A stretch of DNA of 64,000 nt from UBA9076 sp964418835 (lineage in GTDB: Bacteria; Bacillota_I; Bacilli_A; Erysipelotrichales; Erysipelotrichaceae), in the NCBI GenBank assembly GCA_964418835.1, contig CAYQNJ010000002.1:62001-126000 (forward strand). Reading direction: 5' to 3'. The stretch's first letter is position 1, and the number at the start of each line of letters is the position of its first letter. Under the pieces are notes generated by a model. That model did no database searches. It was given only the letters and a program-made list of their open reading frames with translations, and was not told the DNA's origin. This document shows, piece after piece, positions 25,336 through 35,251 of the stretch. The translations under genes were made by a program, and so were the position numbers.

Positions 25336-26540
25336 ATGATATTAGGAAAGATTTTCCAATGATAGTAAATCATCCTGATTTAATTTATTTTGATAATGGT
25401 GCTACAACTTATAAACCTTTTAGTGTTGTTAATGCAGTAAATGAGTTTTACATAAATAAGACTGCAAATGTTCATAGGGGTGACTATGATAATAGTTTTA
25501 TAGTTTCTAATGAATATGATGAAACTAGAGATGTTGTCGCAAATTTTATTAATTGTGATAGTAAAGAAGTTGTTTTTACTTCTGGCGCAACTCATTCATT
25601 AAATCAAGCAGCTCAATATGGATTACAGTTTTTAAAAGAGGGGGATGTAATATTAACTACTTTAAGTGAACATGCTTCTAATATATTACCTTGGTTTAAT
25701 GTAAGTAAAAAAACTGGTGCTAAGATACAGTACATTAAACAAAATGAAGAAGGAATTATTGATTTAGAACAATTTAAAAAACAAATGAATGGTAATGTTA
25801 AGGTTGTGACTTTAGCCCATGTTTCTAATGTTTTAGGTCATATTAATCCAATAAAAGAAATATCAAGTATTGTACATGAATATGATTGTATTTTAATAGT
25901 TGATGGAGCACAAAGTGTTCCTCATATAAAAATAGATGTTAAAGATTTAGGGATAGATATGTTAGCTTTTAGTGCACATAAAATGTGTGGTCCTAATGGC
26001 ATTGGTGTTTTATATGGTAAGTATGAAATACTTAATAAGTTAGAACCTTTAATATATGGTGGGGGAAGTAATGCAAGATTTTTTTCTTGTGGTGATGTAA
26101 CACTTAAACAAGCTCCTTTTAAGTTTGAATCAGGAACTCCTAATGTAGAAGGTGTATTAGGAATGAAGGCTGCTATTAATTATTTAAGTAGTATTGGAAT
26201 GGATAACATTCATGAATATGAAACTAAGTTAAAGAATTACATGTTAGAAAAACTAAAAAAACTTGAAAATATAATCTTATATAATCCAAGTGTTGATACA
26301 GGTATTATTTCTTTTAATGCTAAAGGTGTTTTTTCTCAAGATTCAGGAAGCTACTTAAATACAAAAAAAATATGTGTTAGATCTGGTAATCATTGTGCTA
26401 AATTATTACCAGAACTAATAGATCAAAATGATACAGTAAGAGTTTCTATGTATTTTTATAATACATTTGAAGAAGTTGATAGATTTATTGAAGCAGTATC
26501 TAGGTTAAATATAGAGACTGCAATAGGAATATTTTTCTAG
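25323..26540 (+). CDS. sufS: Cysteine desulfurase SufS
   Basis: PLP enzyme that takes sulfur from cysteine and hands it to SufU. The 405-residue class V aminotransferase fold shows YFDNGATTYKP at the N-terminus, TSGATHSLN, the PLP-lysine motif FSAHKMCGPNGIGVLYG, and the active-site Cys loop VRSGNHCAKLL. In place of the usual AGHHC the motif reads SGNHC, a conservative change. The ATG is inside the sufD end, so translation is coupled. Confidence 0.96.
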   Translation: MFNVDDIRKDFPMIVNHPDLIYFDNGATTYKPFSVVNAVNEFYINKTANVHRGDYDNSFIVSNEYDETRDVVANFINCDSKEVVFTSGATHSLNQAAQYGLQFLKEGDVILTTLSEHASNILPWFNVSKKTGAKIQYIKQNEEGIIDLEQFKKQMNGNVKVVTLAHVSNVLGHINPIKEISSIVHEYDCILIVDGAQSVPHIKIDVKDLGIDMLAFSAHKMCGPNGIGVLYGKYEILNKLEPLIYGGGSNARFFSCGDVTLKQAPFKFESGTPNVEGVLGMKAAINYLSSIGMDNIHEYETKLKNYMLEKLKKLENIILYNPSVDTGIISFNAKGVFSQDSGSYLNTKKICVRSGNHCAKLLPELIDQNDTVRVSMYFYNTFEEVDRFIEAVSRLNIETAIGIFF

Positions 26541-26548
26541 GAGGGTAT

Positions 26549-26998
26549 ATGACTAATTTATTTGACGATCCTTTAGTATTAAGAGATTTAATTATGGATC
26601 ATTATAATTATCCAAGAAATAGAGTTTTAAAGGTTGGTGATCTTTATAAACAAGTACATATGGCTAGTGAATCGTGCGTTGATGATATAACTGTTCAATC
26701 AATAATTGAAGATGGAGTTATTAAGGAAATAAACTTTGATGGTATCGCATGTACCATATCAACAGCATCTACTTCTATGATGAGTGAATTACTAACAGGT
26801 AAAACTGTAGAAGAAGCAAAGGTTATTATTGATAATTATTTTAATATGGTGGAAGAAAAACCATATAATGCAGATTTACTTGAAGAATCTATAGCTATGA
26901 AGAATGTTTATAAACAAGCAAATAGAATTAAATGTGCGACCATTGGTTGGAAGGCTATTAAACAAATGGTTTTAGAAAGTGAGTCAAAAGATGAATGA
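26549..26998 (+). CDS. sufU: Sulfur-transfer protein SufU
   Basis: Zinc-dependent partner that accepts sulfur from SufS in Gram-positive SUF systems. The 149-residue IscU-like fold has the zinc/sulfur residues in SCVDD, IACTISTAS and IKCATIGW. This corresponds to the Cys, Asp, Cys, Cys set of the family. The preceding AGGAGGG is strong. It overlaps the sufB start by 8 bases. Confidence 0.95.
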   Translation: MTNLFDDPLVLRDLIMDHYNYPRNRVLKVGDLYKQVHMASESCVDDITVQSIIEDGVIKEINFDGIACTISTASTSMMSELLTGKTVEEAKVIIDNYFNMVEEKPYNADLLEESIAMKNVYKQANRIKCATIGWKAIKQMVLESESKDE

Positions 26999-28388
26999 TA
27001 TTGTAAAAAGTCAAGATAATTATAAATATGGTTTTAAAGATGAAGATGTAAGTATTTATAAAACAAATAAAGGTTTAAGTGAAGAAGTAATAAGAGAGAT
27101 ATCTAGAATAAAACAAGAACCTGATTGGATGCTTGAATTTAGATTAAAGGCTTTAGAAGAGTTTAACAGAAGACCTTTACCTAGTTGGGGACCAGATTTA
27201 ACAGGCATTGATTTTGATGATTATACTTACTACATTAAACCTAGTGATAAAACAAGGGATGATTGGGAAGATGTTCCTGAGACTATTAAAAACACTTTTG
27301 ATAAATTAGGGATACCTGATGCTGAAAAGGAATTTTTAGCGGGTGTTTCAACTCAATATGAATCTGAAGTTGTTTATCATAATATGTTAAAGGAAGTTGA
27401 AGATAAAGGAGTAATATTTTTAGGTACTGATCAAGCTTTAAAGGAACATCCAGATTTATTTAAAAAATACTTTTCTAAGATAGTTCCTTATACAGATAAT
27501 AAGTTTGCGGCTTTAAATAGTGCCGTTTGGTCTGGTGGATCATTTATATATGTACCAAAAGGAGTTAAGTTAGATAAACCACTTCAATCATATTTTAGAA
27601 TTAATTCAGAAAGAATGGGTCAGTTTGAAAGAACCTTGATAATTGTAGATGAAGGGGCAGATGTACATTATGTAGAAGGGTGTACTGCTCCCACTTATTC
27701 TAAAGATAGTTTACATGCGGCAGTTGTTGAAATATTTGTACATGAAAATGCTAAGTGTAGATATTCTACTGTTCAAAACTGGAGTGATAATATAATCAAC
27801 CTTGTCACAAAAAGAGCTAAGGTAGAAGCACATGGAGTTATGGAATGGATTGATGGTAATATTGGATCAATGTTAAATATGAAATATCCTGCTTGTATTT
27901 TAGTTGGTGAATATGCTAGAGGTATGTGTATTTCTATTGCAGTTGCAAGTAAAGGTCAACTTCAAGATGCTGGTGCTAAGATGATTCATTTAGCCCCAAA
28001 TACATCAAGTACTATTATTTCTAAATCTGTAGCAAGAAATGGTGGAGAAGTTAACTATAGGGGTCTAGTAAGCCATAATAAGAAGGCAAAGTATTCTCAA
28101 TCAAAGATTGAGTGTGACACTTTGATATTGGATGATGTTTCTAGGAGTGATACCTTACCAACTAATATTGGAAGTAATAATACAAGTACTATTGAACATG
28201 AAGCTACTGTAAGTAAGATATCTGAAGAAGAGTTGTTTTATTTAATGTCTAGAGGTTTAAATAAATCTCAAGCAACTGAAATGATTATAATGGGATTTAT
28301 TGAACCATTTACTAGAGAGTTACCAATGGAATATGCGGTTGAATTAAATCAGTTAATGAAACTTGATATGGAGGGTAGCATTGGATAA
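26991..28388 (+). CDS. sufB: Fe-S cluster assembly scaffold SufB
   Basis: Main scaffold on which SUF assembles clusters. A 465-residue protein with the SufB landmarks: N-terminal EPDWMLEFRLKALEEFNRRPLPSW, SAVWSGGSFIYVPKGVKLD, VHYVEGCTAPTYS and the C-terminal IEHEATVSKISEEELFYLMSRG. The ATG at 26991 follows GTGAG at suitable spacing. A GTG 12 bases earlier is possible but has a poorer site. It completes the canonical sufC-D-S-U-B order and overlaps the next gene by 8 bases. Confidence 0.96.
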   Translation: MNDIVKSQDNYKYGFKDEDVSIYKTNKGLSEEVIREISRIKQEPDWMLEFRLKALEEFNRRPLPSWGPDLTGIDFDDYTYYIKPSDKTRDDWEDVPETIKNTFDKLGIPDAEKEFLAGVSTQYESEVVYHNMLKEVEDKGVIFLGTDQALKEHPDLFKKYFSKIVPYTDNKFAALNSAVWSGGSFIYVPKGVKLDKPLQSYFRINSERMGQFERTLIIVDEGADVHYVEGCTAPTYSKDSLHAAVVEIFVHENAKCRYSTVQNWSDNIINLVTKRAKVEAHGVMEWIDGNIGSMLNMKYPACILVGEYARGMCISIAVASKGQLQDAGAKMIHLAPNTSSTIISKSVARNGGEVNYRGLVSHNKKAKYSQSKIECDTLILDDVSRSDTLPTNIGSNNTSTIEHEATVSKISEEELFYLMSRGLNKSQATEMIIMGFIEPFTRELPMEYAVELNQLMKLDMEGSIG

Positions 28389-28899
28389 GTCATCATTAAG
28401 AAAAATAATGATGGAAAAACGTCATAATAATAATGAAAAAGATTTATTAGATAAATTTATATTTGATAAATTAAAAGTCATTTTAGAAAAATATAATAAT
28501 ATAGGCAGTTATTATAGTTTTGATGATGAAGTTGATACATACAGAATTAATAATTGGATACTAGATAATAATAAAAAGTTATATTTACCAAAGATTACAA
28601 ATAAAAAGATAGAATTTTATAATTTAGAAAATTTAGATGATGTACATATTGGTGATTTTAAAGTTAAAGAACCAAATAGTAATGTAATATTCGATGTTAA
28701 TAATTTGGATTGTATTATTGTTCCAATGCTTGCATTTAACAAAGATAATTATAGACTTGGATTTGGTAAGGCTTATTATGATGGAGTTTTAAAAGATTAT
28801 AAAGGTTATAAATTAGGAATTGCTTATGGTTTTCAAAAGACTGATGAGTTAATGGTTGAAGGCCATGATATAGCATTAGATATAATAATTACTGAATAA
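28381..28899 (+). CDS. 5-formyltetrahydrofolate cyclo-ligase
   Basis: ATP-dependent conversion of 5-formyl-THF to 5,10-methenyl-THF in one-carbon metabolism. The 172-residue protein begins with the family's KSSLRKIMMEKR pattern and has the phosphate-binding segment RLGFGKAYYDGVL near the C-terminus. The start is TTG at 28381, five bases after GGAGGG and inside the end of sufB. It is probably carried along in the suf transcript, with no functional link evident. Confidence 0.92.
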   Translation: MDKSSLRKIMMEKRHNNNEKDLLDKFIFDKLKVILEKYNNIGSYYSFDDEVDTYRINNWILDNNKKLYLPKITNKKIEFYNLENLDDVHIGDFKVKEPNSNVIFDVNNLDCIIVPMLAFNKDNYRLGFGKAYYDGVLKDYKGYKLGIAYGFQKTDELMVEGHDIALDIIITE

Positions 28900-28900
28900 A

Positions 28901-28931
28901 AAAGCCAAAGTTATTTACCTATAACTTTAGC
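28901..28931 (-). terminator. Terminator of the proBAC operon
   Basis: GCcAAAGTTAT and ATAACTTTaGC pair around loop TTACCT. On the minus strand it is followed by six Ts. The proC stop lies in the arm. Confidence 0.85.
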
Positions 28932-29702
28932 TCTATTTATACAATTTGTGTTAGCTTGATGAATTATTTCATCAAGTTTTTTTTCTTGTAAAGTATTAAT
29001 TGCTTCTATAGTTGTTCCACCTTTAGAACATACAGCATCTATTTCTTCTTGTATTGTTTTATCACTCTCTTTTAACATCATGGCTGAGCCAATAAATGTT
29101 TGTATTAACATATCTTTAGCAATCTCTTTATCAATACCTCTTTTTATTGCATCATTTAGCATTGTATTAATAAAGTAATACACATAAGCAGGTGTAGAAC
29201 CATTTACTATCAATATGTCATTCATTTGTGATTCATCTATAATATGAACTGTTCCAAGATTTCTAAATAAGTTTACAATTAATTTTAAATCATCTTCATT
29301 TACTTTATCATCACAACTTATAGCACTAGCACCCAGGGTTATTTGTAGTGGCATATTTGGCATTATTCTAATGATAGGGCATTTAAAGATTTTATGGTAA
29401 TAATCAATAGAAACTCCTGCAAGAATTGATACTAAGCAATTGATATCTGAATCTTTTATTTTAGTTGCTAGTTCTTCAATGCCTTGTGGCTTTATTGCAA
29501 TTAATACAATTTCCGAATTATCACAAAGATCTTTTTCACTATTGAATATTTTATATCCTTTTTTAGAATATTCTTCTAGTGTGTTTTTATCTAATGTATA
29601 TAAGCCAATTAGATTAGGCTTTATGTGTTTAGTACTATCTATACCATTTAATATGGCTTTACCCATATGTCCTAAACCAATTATTGATAATTTACATTTC
29701 AT
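28911..29702 (-). CDS. proC: Pyrroline-5-carboxylate reductase
   Basis: Last step of proline synthesis: NAD(P)H-dependent reduction of pyrroline-5-carboxylate. The 263-residue protein has the Rossmann start IIGLGHMGKAILNG, the MPNMPLQITLGAS segment, and the C-terminal signature VCSKGGTTIEAINTLQE. It is the third gene of the minus-strand operon and overlaps proA by four bases (ATGA). Confidence 0.96.
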   Translation of the reverse strand: MKCKLSIIGLGHMGKAILNGIDSTKHIKPNLIGLYTLDKNTLEEYSKKGYKIFNSEKDLCDNSEIVLIAIKPQGIEELATKIKDSDINCLVSILAGVSIDYYHKIFKCPIIRIMPNMPLQITLGASAISCDDKVNEDDLKLIVNLFRNLGTVHIIDESQMNDILIVNGSTPAYVYYFINTMLNDAIKRGIDKEIAKDMLIQTFIGSAMMLKESDKTIQEEIDAVCSKGGTTIEAINTLQEKKLDEIIHQANTNCINRAKVIGK

Positions 29703-30937
29703 CTAATTTGACCATTTCCTTCTATATGGTATGTATAAGTCGTTAGTTCTTTTAAGCCCATTGGACCTCTAGCATGCATTTTTTGAGTCGATATTCCAAT
29801 TTCTGCGCCAAGGCCAAACACATAACCATCAGTAAATCTGGTAGAAGCATTGTGATATATCGCAGCTGCATCTACTCCATTAAAGAATTTATTAATGCTT
29901 TCTTTGTTTTTAGAGATAATAGATTCACTGTGTTTTGTGCCAAATTTATTAATGTGTTCAATTGCTTCATCAACATTATCCACAAGTTTTATTGCAAGTG
30001 TTAGGTTTAAATATTCTATATCATATTCTTCATCATCTATTAGTTGTACATCAATAATTTCTTTTACTTCCGTATTACCTTTAACTACTACATTATTTTC
30101 TTGTAGTGCTGTATATAATTTAGGTAATATATAAGGTGCGATATCTTTATTGATCAGTAAAGTTTCAATTGAATTACATACTGAAGGTCTAGAAACTTTT
30201 GCGTTTACTACAATATTTATTGCCATATCTTCATCATAATCTTTATCAATATAAACATGACATATCCCAGCACCAGTTTCAATTACAGGTACTCTAGCGT
30301 TTTCTACTGTATAGTTTATTAAGTTTGCACTTCCTCTAGGTATTAATAAATCAATATATTGTTTAGCTCTCATTAGTTTTGCAACTTCTTCTCTAGTAGG
30401 ATTATCACATAAAACAACAACATTTTCATTTAAACTATTTTGTTTTAACGCTTGATGAATCAATGATACAAGGTATTTATTTGTGTTAAATGCTTCTTTG
30501 CCACCTTTTAATACACAAGTATTTGATGACTTTATACATAAAGCAGCACAATCTATTGTTACATTTGGTCTAGATTCATAGATGATTCCTATAGTACCAA
30601 ATGGAACTGATACTTTTTTAATATCTAAACCATTATCTAGAATAGTATTACTTAAGGTTATATTTATTGGATCGTCTAAACTTATAATATCTTCAATCCC
30701 ATCAATCATTGATTTAATCCTAGACTCATTTAAAGTTAATCTATCAATTAGATTTTCACTTAAACCATTATTTCTAGAAGTATTAATATCAATTTTATTG
30801 TGTTCAATAATATTAGATACATTATTTTCTAGAATTATTTTTAAATCGTTTAGTACTTTATTTCTAATTTCTACACTTGTATTTTTAAAAATAAAAGAAG
30901 TTTCTTTCGCAAGTCTTGCAGTTTCTAATATATCCAT
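29699..30937 (-). CDS. proA: Glutamate-5-semialdehyde dehydrogenase (gamma-glutamyl phosphate reductase)
   Basis: Second step of proline synthesis, NADPH-dependent reduction of glutamyl-5-phosphate. The 412-residue aldehyde-dehydrogenase fold shows IGIIYESRPNVTIDCAALC, LIPRGSANLI, ARVPVIETGAGICHVYID and the Cys-containing SRPSVCNSIETLL. AAAGGAG precedes the ATG. It is separated from proB by 4 bases. Confidence 0.97.
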   Translation of the reverse strand: MDILETARLAKETSFIFKNTSVEIRNKVLNDLKIILENNVSNIIEHNKIDINTSRNNGLSENLIDRLTLNESRIKSMIDGIEDIISLDDPINITLSNTILDNGLDIKKVSVPFGTIGIIYESRPNVTIDCAALCIKSSNTCVLKGGKEAFNTNKYLVSLIHQALKQNSLNENVVVLCDNPTREEVAKLMRAKQYIDLLIPRGSANLINYTVENARVPVIETGAGICHVYIDKDYDEDMAINIVVNAKVSRPSVCNSIETLLINKDIAPYILPKLYTALQENNVVVKGNTEVKEIIDVQLIDDEEYDIEYLNLTLAIKLVDNVDEAIEHINKFGTKHSESIISKNKESINKFFNGVDAAAIYHNASTRFTDGYVFGLGAEIGISTQKMHARGPMGLKELTTYTYHIEGNGQIR

Positions 30938-30941
30938 AAAC

Positions 30942-31721
30942 TTACTCCTTTATAAATGATGTGCCAATATTTTTACCTTCAAGGATATCATATAAAACAG
31001 AAGGGTCTTTACCATGAGCAATTATTGTTTCAATGTTGTGATCTAATGCCATTGTAGCCGCATGTATCTTTGTCATCATTCCACCTGTTCCAACTTTACT
31101 AGTACTACCTGATGCCATATTAATTATTTCATCTGTAATTTCTGTGACTTTTTTTATTAATGTTGCTTCTTTATAAATGTATGGATTTTTATTGTATAAG
31201 CCATCAACATCTGAAAATATAACTAAACCATCCGCATTTATTAATGAGGCAACTATTGCAGATAATGTATCATTATCACCAATACTTACAATTTCATCAT
31301 ATGATACAGTATCATTTTCATTTACTATAGGTACTACTCCCATTTTAAATAGTTCTTCAAATGTATTTACAACATTCTCTCTTCTTTCAGGATTATCAAA
31401 CACATCCTTTGTAAGAAGAATTTGAGCTGTGTTATTACCATAATCACTAAAGAACTTTTCATATAAGTACATTAGTTCTCCTTGACCTATGGCAGCACAA
31501 GCTTGTTTCATAGGGATTTCTTTTGGTTTTTCTTTAAATCCCATCTTATTAAATCCAACCGCAATGGCTCCTGATGATACTAAAACAACATCTAAACCAT
31601 CACTTTTAATATCGGACAAAGTTCTTACTAATATATCTAATAATCTTAGATTTAATTTTCCGTTTGGTTTACATATGGTGTTTGAACCTACTTTAACTAC
31701 TAATCTATTCCATTTTCTCAT
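30942..31721 (-). CDS. proB: Glutamate 5-kinase without PUA domain
   Basis: First and usually feedback-controlled step of proline synthesis: ATP phosphorylation of glutamate. The 259-residue protein is the amino-acid-kinase domain only (VVKVGSNTICK, VVLVSSGAIAVG, VNENDTVSYDEI, GTGGMMTKIHAA). The C-terminal PUA domain found in many ProB proteins is missing, as in some bacterial lineages. It heads the proB-A-C operon. A minus-strand TGCTAGAAT (31755-31747) is a plausible extended -10. Confidence 0.95.
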   Translation of the reverse strand: MRKWNRLVVKVGSNTICKPNGKLNLRLLDILVRTLSDIKSDGLDVVLVSSGAIAVGFNKMGFKEKPKEIPMKQACAAIGQGELMYLYEKFFSDYGNNTAQILLTKDVFDNPERRENVVNTFEELFKMGVVPIVNENDTVSYDEIVSIGDNDTLSAIVASLINADGLVIFSDVDGLYNKNPYIYKEATLIKKVTEITDEIINMASGSTSKVGTGGMMTKIHAATMALDHNIETIIAHGKDPSVLYDILEGKNIGTSFIKE

Positions 31722-31821
31722 TAGATTACCTCACATGTTTAAAAAATTCTAGCATAAATATAGTTATAAAACAAAGGAATATAGATGTTATATGGTAAAA
31801 TATGAATATCTTGGAGGAATA
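31722..31821. promoter_or_regulatory. Divergent promoter region proB / priA
   Basis: Minus strand: TGCTAGAAT (31755-31747) serves proB. Plus strand: TGGTAAAAT (31793-31801) gives transcription from about 31808. The priA start is therefore the ATG at 31822 behind GGAGGA (31813-31818), not the ATG at 31792 that lies in the -10. Confidence 0.55.
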
Positions 31822-33981
31822 ATGTATTTAGTAGAGTGTTGGATTGAACATCCAGTTAATAAATTAGATAAGACTTTTACTTATATTTTTGAAGATAGAA
31901 TTATTACTGGTGTTAGGGTAGTAGTTGATTTTAATAATAGGGAATTAATTGGTTTTGTGGAAAGTTGTAGTGAAGTAAAAGATCTTTTTAGTTTGGAAAT
32001 AGAGTTGGGATATAAACTAAAGCCTATAAAAAAAGTGTTAGATACTGAAAGTTTAATCACAAAAGAACTACACGATTTAGGTAAATGGATGGCAAAAGAT
32101 ACTATTAGTCCTACAATTGCTTGTTTTCAAACAATGTTGCCAAATAAGGTAAAACCTTCTTCTAATAATCAAAAACTTGTTTATGTAAAGATGGTAAAGG
32201 TTAATGATAATATAAGCGATTTAACTGATAAACAAAGAAGTGCATATAATTATTTAAAGGTTAATGGTCCTATGACATTAACTATGCTTAATAAATCATA
32301 TCCAAATATGAGTAAACCGCTTATTAATAAAAATGTAATAGATGTATATGAAGTTCTTAAAAGTGGAAGTTTAAAACTTAAAGAAGTTAAACAAGAAGAA
32401 TTTTTAAAACTTACTTCTTATCAAGAAGAAGCTATGAAGAAGATAATTTGTAGTGATAAAAGAACTATTTTATTACATGGTGTTACAGGTAGTGGTAAAA
32501 CTGAGATATATCTACAACTAGCAAGGAAAATAATTAATGATGGTAAACAAGTACTATTTTTAGTTCCCGAAATCTCTTTAACACCTCAAATGGTAAAGAG
32601 GGTTAGATCTAGATTTTTAGATGATGTAGCAATTTACCATTCTAATCTTAGTTCACAAGAAAAGTATGAACAGTATAAAAGGGTATTAAATAATGAGGTT
32701 AAGGTTGTTGTTGGGACAAGAAGTGCTGTTTTTATGCCATTTAGTAATTTAGGGCTAATTATATTAGACGAGGAACATGATTTAAGTTATAAACAAGATA
32801 AATCTCCTTCTTATCATTGTAGGGATATAGCTATCAAAAGAGCTGAAAACTTTAATTGCAAAGTTTTGCTTGGTAGTGCAACTCCTTCATTAGATTCATA
32901 TGCTAGGGCTTTAAGAAACGTGTATGAGCTTGTTAAATTACCTACAAGGATAAATAAGAGTTTACCAAAAATTAATATAGTAAATATTGGGAAGAGTATT
33001 AAGAAAGATAACTCTTATATAATTACTAATGTATTAAAAGAAAAAATTCAAGATAGGTTAAATAAAAAACAACAAGTTATTCTTTTGTTAAATAGAAGAG
33101 GATTTTCAACATCACTAAGATGTTCATCATGCAATCATGTTATAATGTGTCCTCATTGTGATTTAGCCATGTCTTATCATCATGATATAAAAATGATGAA
33201 ATGTCATACATGTAATGCTATATTACCTGTGCCCAACATTTGTCCTGAATGTAATTCTAGAAATAGTTATTTTGGGTATGGTTATGGAACACAAAAATTG
33301 GAGAAAGAGGTTAGAAATCTATTTCCAAGTGCTAGAACAATAAGGATGGATTCAGATACTACTTCAAGAAAGAATTCTCATGAAGTAATATTCGATGATT
33401 TTGAAAATGGTAATGCGGATATATTATTGGGTACACAAATGATTTCTAAAGGACTTGATTATCCTAATGTGACTCTTGTAGGTATATTAAATGGTGATGC
33501 TGGATTATCGAGGTTGGACTATAGAAGTCAAGAGTTAACTTTTGATTTACTTATTCAAGCATCAGGTAGAAGTGGTAGAAGTAAACTTGAGGGTGAAGTA
33601 GTAATACAGGTATTTGATGAGAATAACCATGTAATTGAGTCGGTTATTAATCAAGATTATAAGGGCTTCTTTAAAAGTGAAATGGCTTTTAGAAAAGCTG
33701 GTGGGTATCCTCCATATAATTATTTAATAGCATTAGTATTTTCAGGAAGAAAAGAAGATGTTGTAAGTAACGATGCATATTCATTTTTAGAAAGATTGAA
33801 GGGTAAATACAATATTTTAGGACCTAGTGATTTACTTAAGATAAGTGACCAGTATAGATATAGAATTATATTGAAGGGTAAAGATTTAGAAGAAATGAAG
33901 AACTCTATTAGAAATGCTTTAGAGAGTTATGTAGTAAAGAGTAGTTTAAGGATAGATATTAATCCAATGATATTGGATTAG
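31822..33981 (+). CDS. priA: Primosomal helicase PriA
   Basis: 3'-5' helicase that restarts stalled replication forks. The 719-residue protein has the N-terminal DNA-binding domain (VECWIEHPVNKLDKTFTYIF), Walker A GVTGSGKTEIY, DEEH box LDEEHDLSYKQD, and helicase motifs TRSAVFMPF and QASGRSGRS. The zinc-binding module has eight Cys (CSSC, CPHC, CHTC, CPEC). It heads an operon that continues with rsmB 8 bases later. In Bacillus, def and fmt lie between these genes, and here they are absent. Confidence 0.97.
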   Translation: MYLVECWIEHPVNKLDKTFTYIFEDRIITGVRVVVDFNNRELIGFVESCSEVKDLFSLEIELGYKLKPIKKVLDTESLITKELHDLGKWMAKDTISPTIACFQTMLPNKVKPSSNNQKLVYVKMVKVNDNISDLTDKQRSAYNYLKVNGPMTLTMLNKSYPNMSKPLINKNVIDVYEVLKSGSLKLKEVKQEEFLKLTSYQEEAMKKIICSDKRTILLHGVTGSGKTEIYLQLARKIINDGKQVLFLVPEISLTPQMVKRVRSRFLDDVAIYHSNLSSQEKYEQYKRVLNNEVKVVVGTRSAVFMPFSNLGLIILDEEHDLSYKQDKSPSYHCRDIAIKRAENFNCKVLLGSATPSLDSYARALRNVYELVKLPTRINKSLPKINIVNIGKSIKKDNSYIITNVLKEKIQDRLNKKQQVILLLNRRGFSTSLRCSSCNHVIMCPHCDLAMSYHHDIKMMKCHTCNAILPVPNICPECNSRNSYFGYGYGTQKLEKEVRNLFPSARTIRMDSDTTSRKNSHEVIFDDFENGNADILLGTQMISKGLDYPNVTLVGILNGDAGLSRLDYRSQELTFDLLIQASGRSGRSKLEGEVVIQVFDENNHVIESVINQDYKGFFKSEMAFRKAGGYPPYNYLIALVFSGRKEDVVSNDAYSFLERLKGKYNILGPSDLLKISDQYRYRIILKGKDLEEMKNSIRNALESYVVKSSLRIDINPMILD

Positions 33982-33989
33982 GGGGTTTT

Positions 33990-35222
33990 ATGAAAGCTAG
34001 GACAATAGCATATAACAGTTTGAAAACAATATTTATGGATCAAGGTTTTGCAAATCTTGTATTAAGAAAAAACCTACATGATGTTGATAGTAAAGATAAA
34101 GGTTTAATTACTGAGATAGTATATGGAACTTTAAGAAATAATAGATTATTGAAAGCTCAATATGAAGAGTTTGTATATAAACAATTACCTCAAGAAGTTG
34201 ATATTATTTTAATGATGAGTTCTTATCAAATGTTCTTTATGGATAAAATACCTATCTATGCGATTGTTAATGAAGCTGTAGATCTGGCTAAAGGTGAGTT
34301 TAGAAGTGTTGTAAATGCAATACTTAGAAAGTTATCTAATAGAGGTTTAATAGAAGTTGTTAGAGAAGATGACTTAACAACATTAGGTGTTAATACAAGT
34401 TTTCCTGATTGGATTATTAGAATGTGGAATGCTCATTATGGGTTAGAAACCACAAAAAAAATAGCTTATGAATTTACTAAAGAAGCTATTGTATATGGTA
34501 GGATTAATACAATACTAATTTCTAAAGATGAACTTAGTAAAGATAATAGAGTTAGATTTATTGATGATGTGTGTTTTGTGTTTGATGGTAACATAGTTGA
34601 AAGTGATTATTTTAAAAACGGTCAAGTTATAGTACAGGACATATCTAGCCAACAAGTTTGTAAGCATTTAGATTTAGAAGAGAAATTAGATATATTGGAT
34701 TGTTGTAGTGCGCCAGGCACTAAGGCTAGTCAAATATCAATGATGATGAATAATACTGGTAACATACTTGCTATTGATTTATATAGACATAGGGTAGAAT
34801 TAATTAATGCTTTAAAAAGTAAAATGCAATTGAAGAATGTTGAAGCTGTCGTCATGGATTCTACCACGGTTAATATTGATTTAAAAGGTAGATTGTTTGA
34901 TAGGATATTAGTTGATGTGCCTTGTAGTGGGTTAGGAGTGTTAAGGGGTAAACCTGATATTAAGGTTAGAATACTTCCTGAAGATATTGATGAGATATGT
35001 GTTATTCAAAGACAAATATTAGAATCAGCATCTAAATGTTTAAAGGTTAATGGTGTTATGGTTTATAGTACTTGTACTTTAAACAAAAAAGAAAATGAAA
35101 GACAAATTGAGGATTTTGTGTCTAAGAATCAAAATTTTAAAATTTTAGAATCTATTACTATATTCCCTTATGAAAATAATGGAGATGGATTTTATATAGG
35201 TAAACTAGTAAGAGAATATTAG
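33990..35222 (+). CDS. rsmB: 16S rRNA m5C967 methyltransferase RsmB
   Basis: SAM-dependent RNA cytosine methyltransferase. The 410-residue protein has an N-terminal NusB-like domain (AYNSLKTIFMDQGFANLVLRK) and the RsmB catalytic domain. That domain shows LDCCSAPGTKASQ for SAM, VDVPCSGLGVLRGKPD with one catalytic Cys, and VYSTCTLNKKENE with the other. GGGGG before the ATG is the ribosome site. Placement next to rlmN fits the usual translation-linked operon. Confidence 0.96.
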   Translation: MKARTIAYNSLKTIFMDQGFANLVLRKNLHDVDSKDKGLITEIVYGTLRNNRLLKAQYEEFVYKQLPQEVDIILMMSSYQMFFMDKIPIYAIVNEAVDLAKGEFRSVVNAILRKLSNRGLIEVVREDDLTTLGVNTSFPDWIIRMWNAHYGLETTKKIAYEFTKEAIVYGRINTILISKDELSKDNRVRFIDDVCFVFDGNIVESDYFKNGQVIVQDISSQQVCKHLDLEEKLDILDCCSAPGTKASQISMMMNNTGNILAIDLYRHRVELINALKSKMQLKNVEAVVMDSTTVNIDLKGRLFDRILVDVPCSGLGVLRGKPDIKVRILPEDIDEICVIQRQILESASKCLKVNGVMVYSTCTLNKKENERQIEDFVSKNQNFKILESITIFPYENNGDGFYIGKLVREY

Positions 35223-35251
35223 TTTGTGTTAGAATGTTAGACGGTGAAAAA

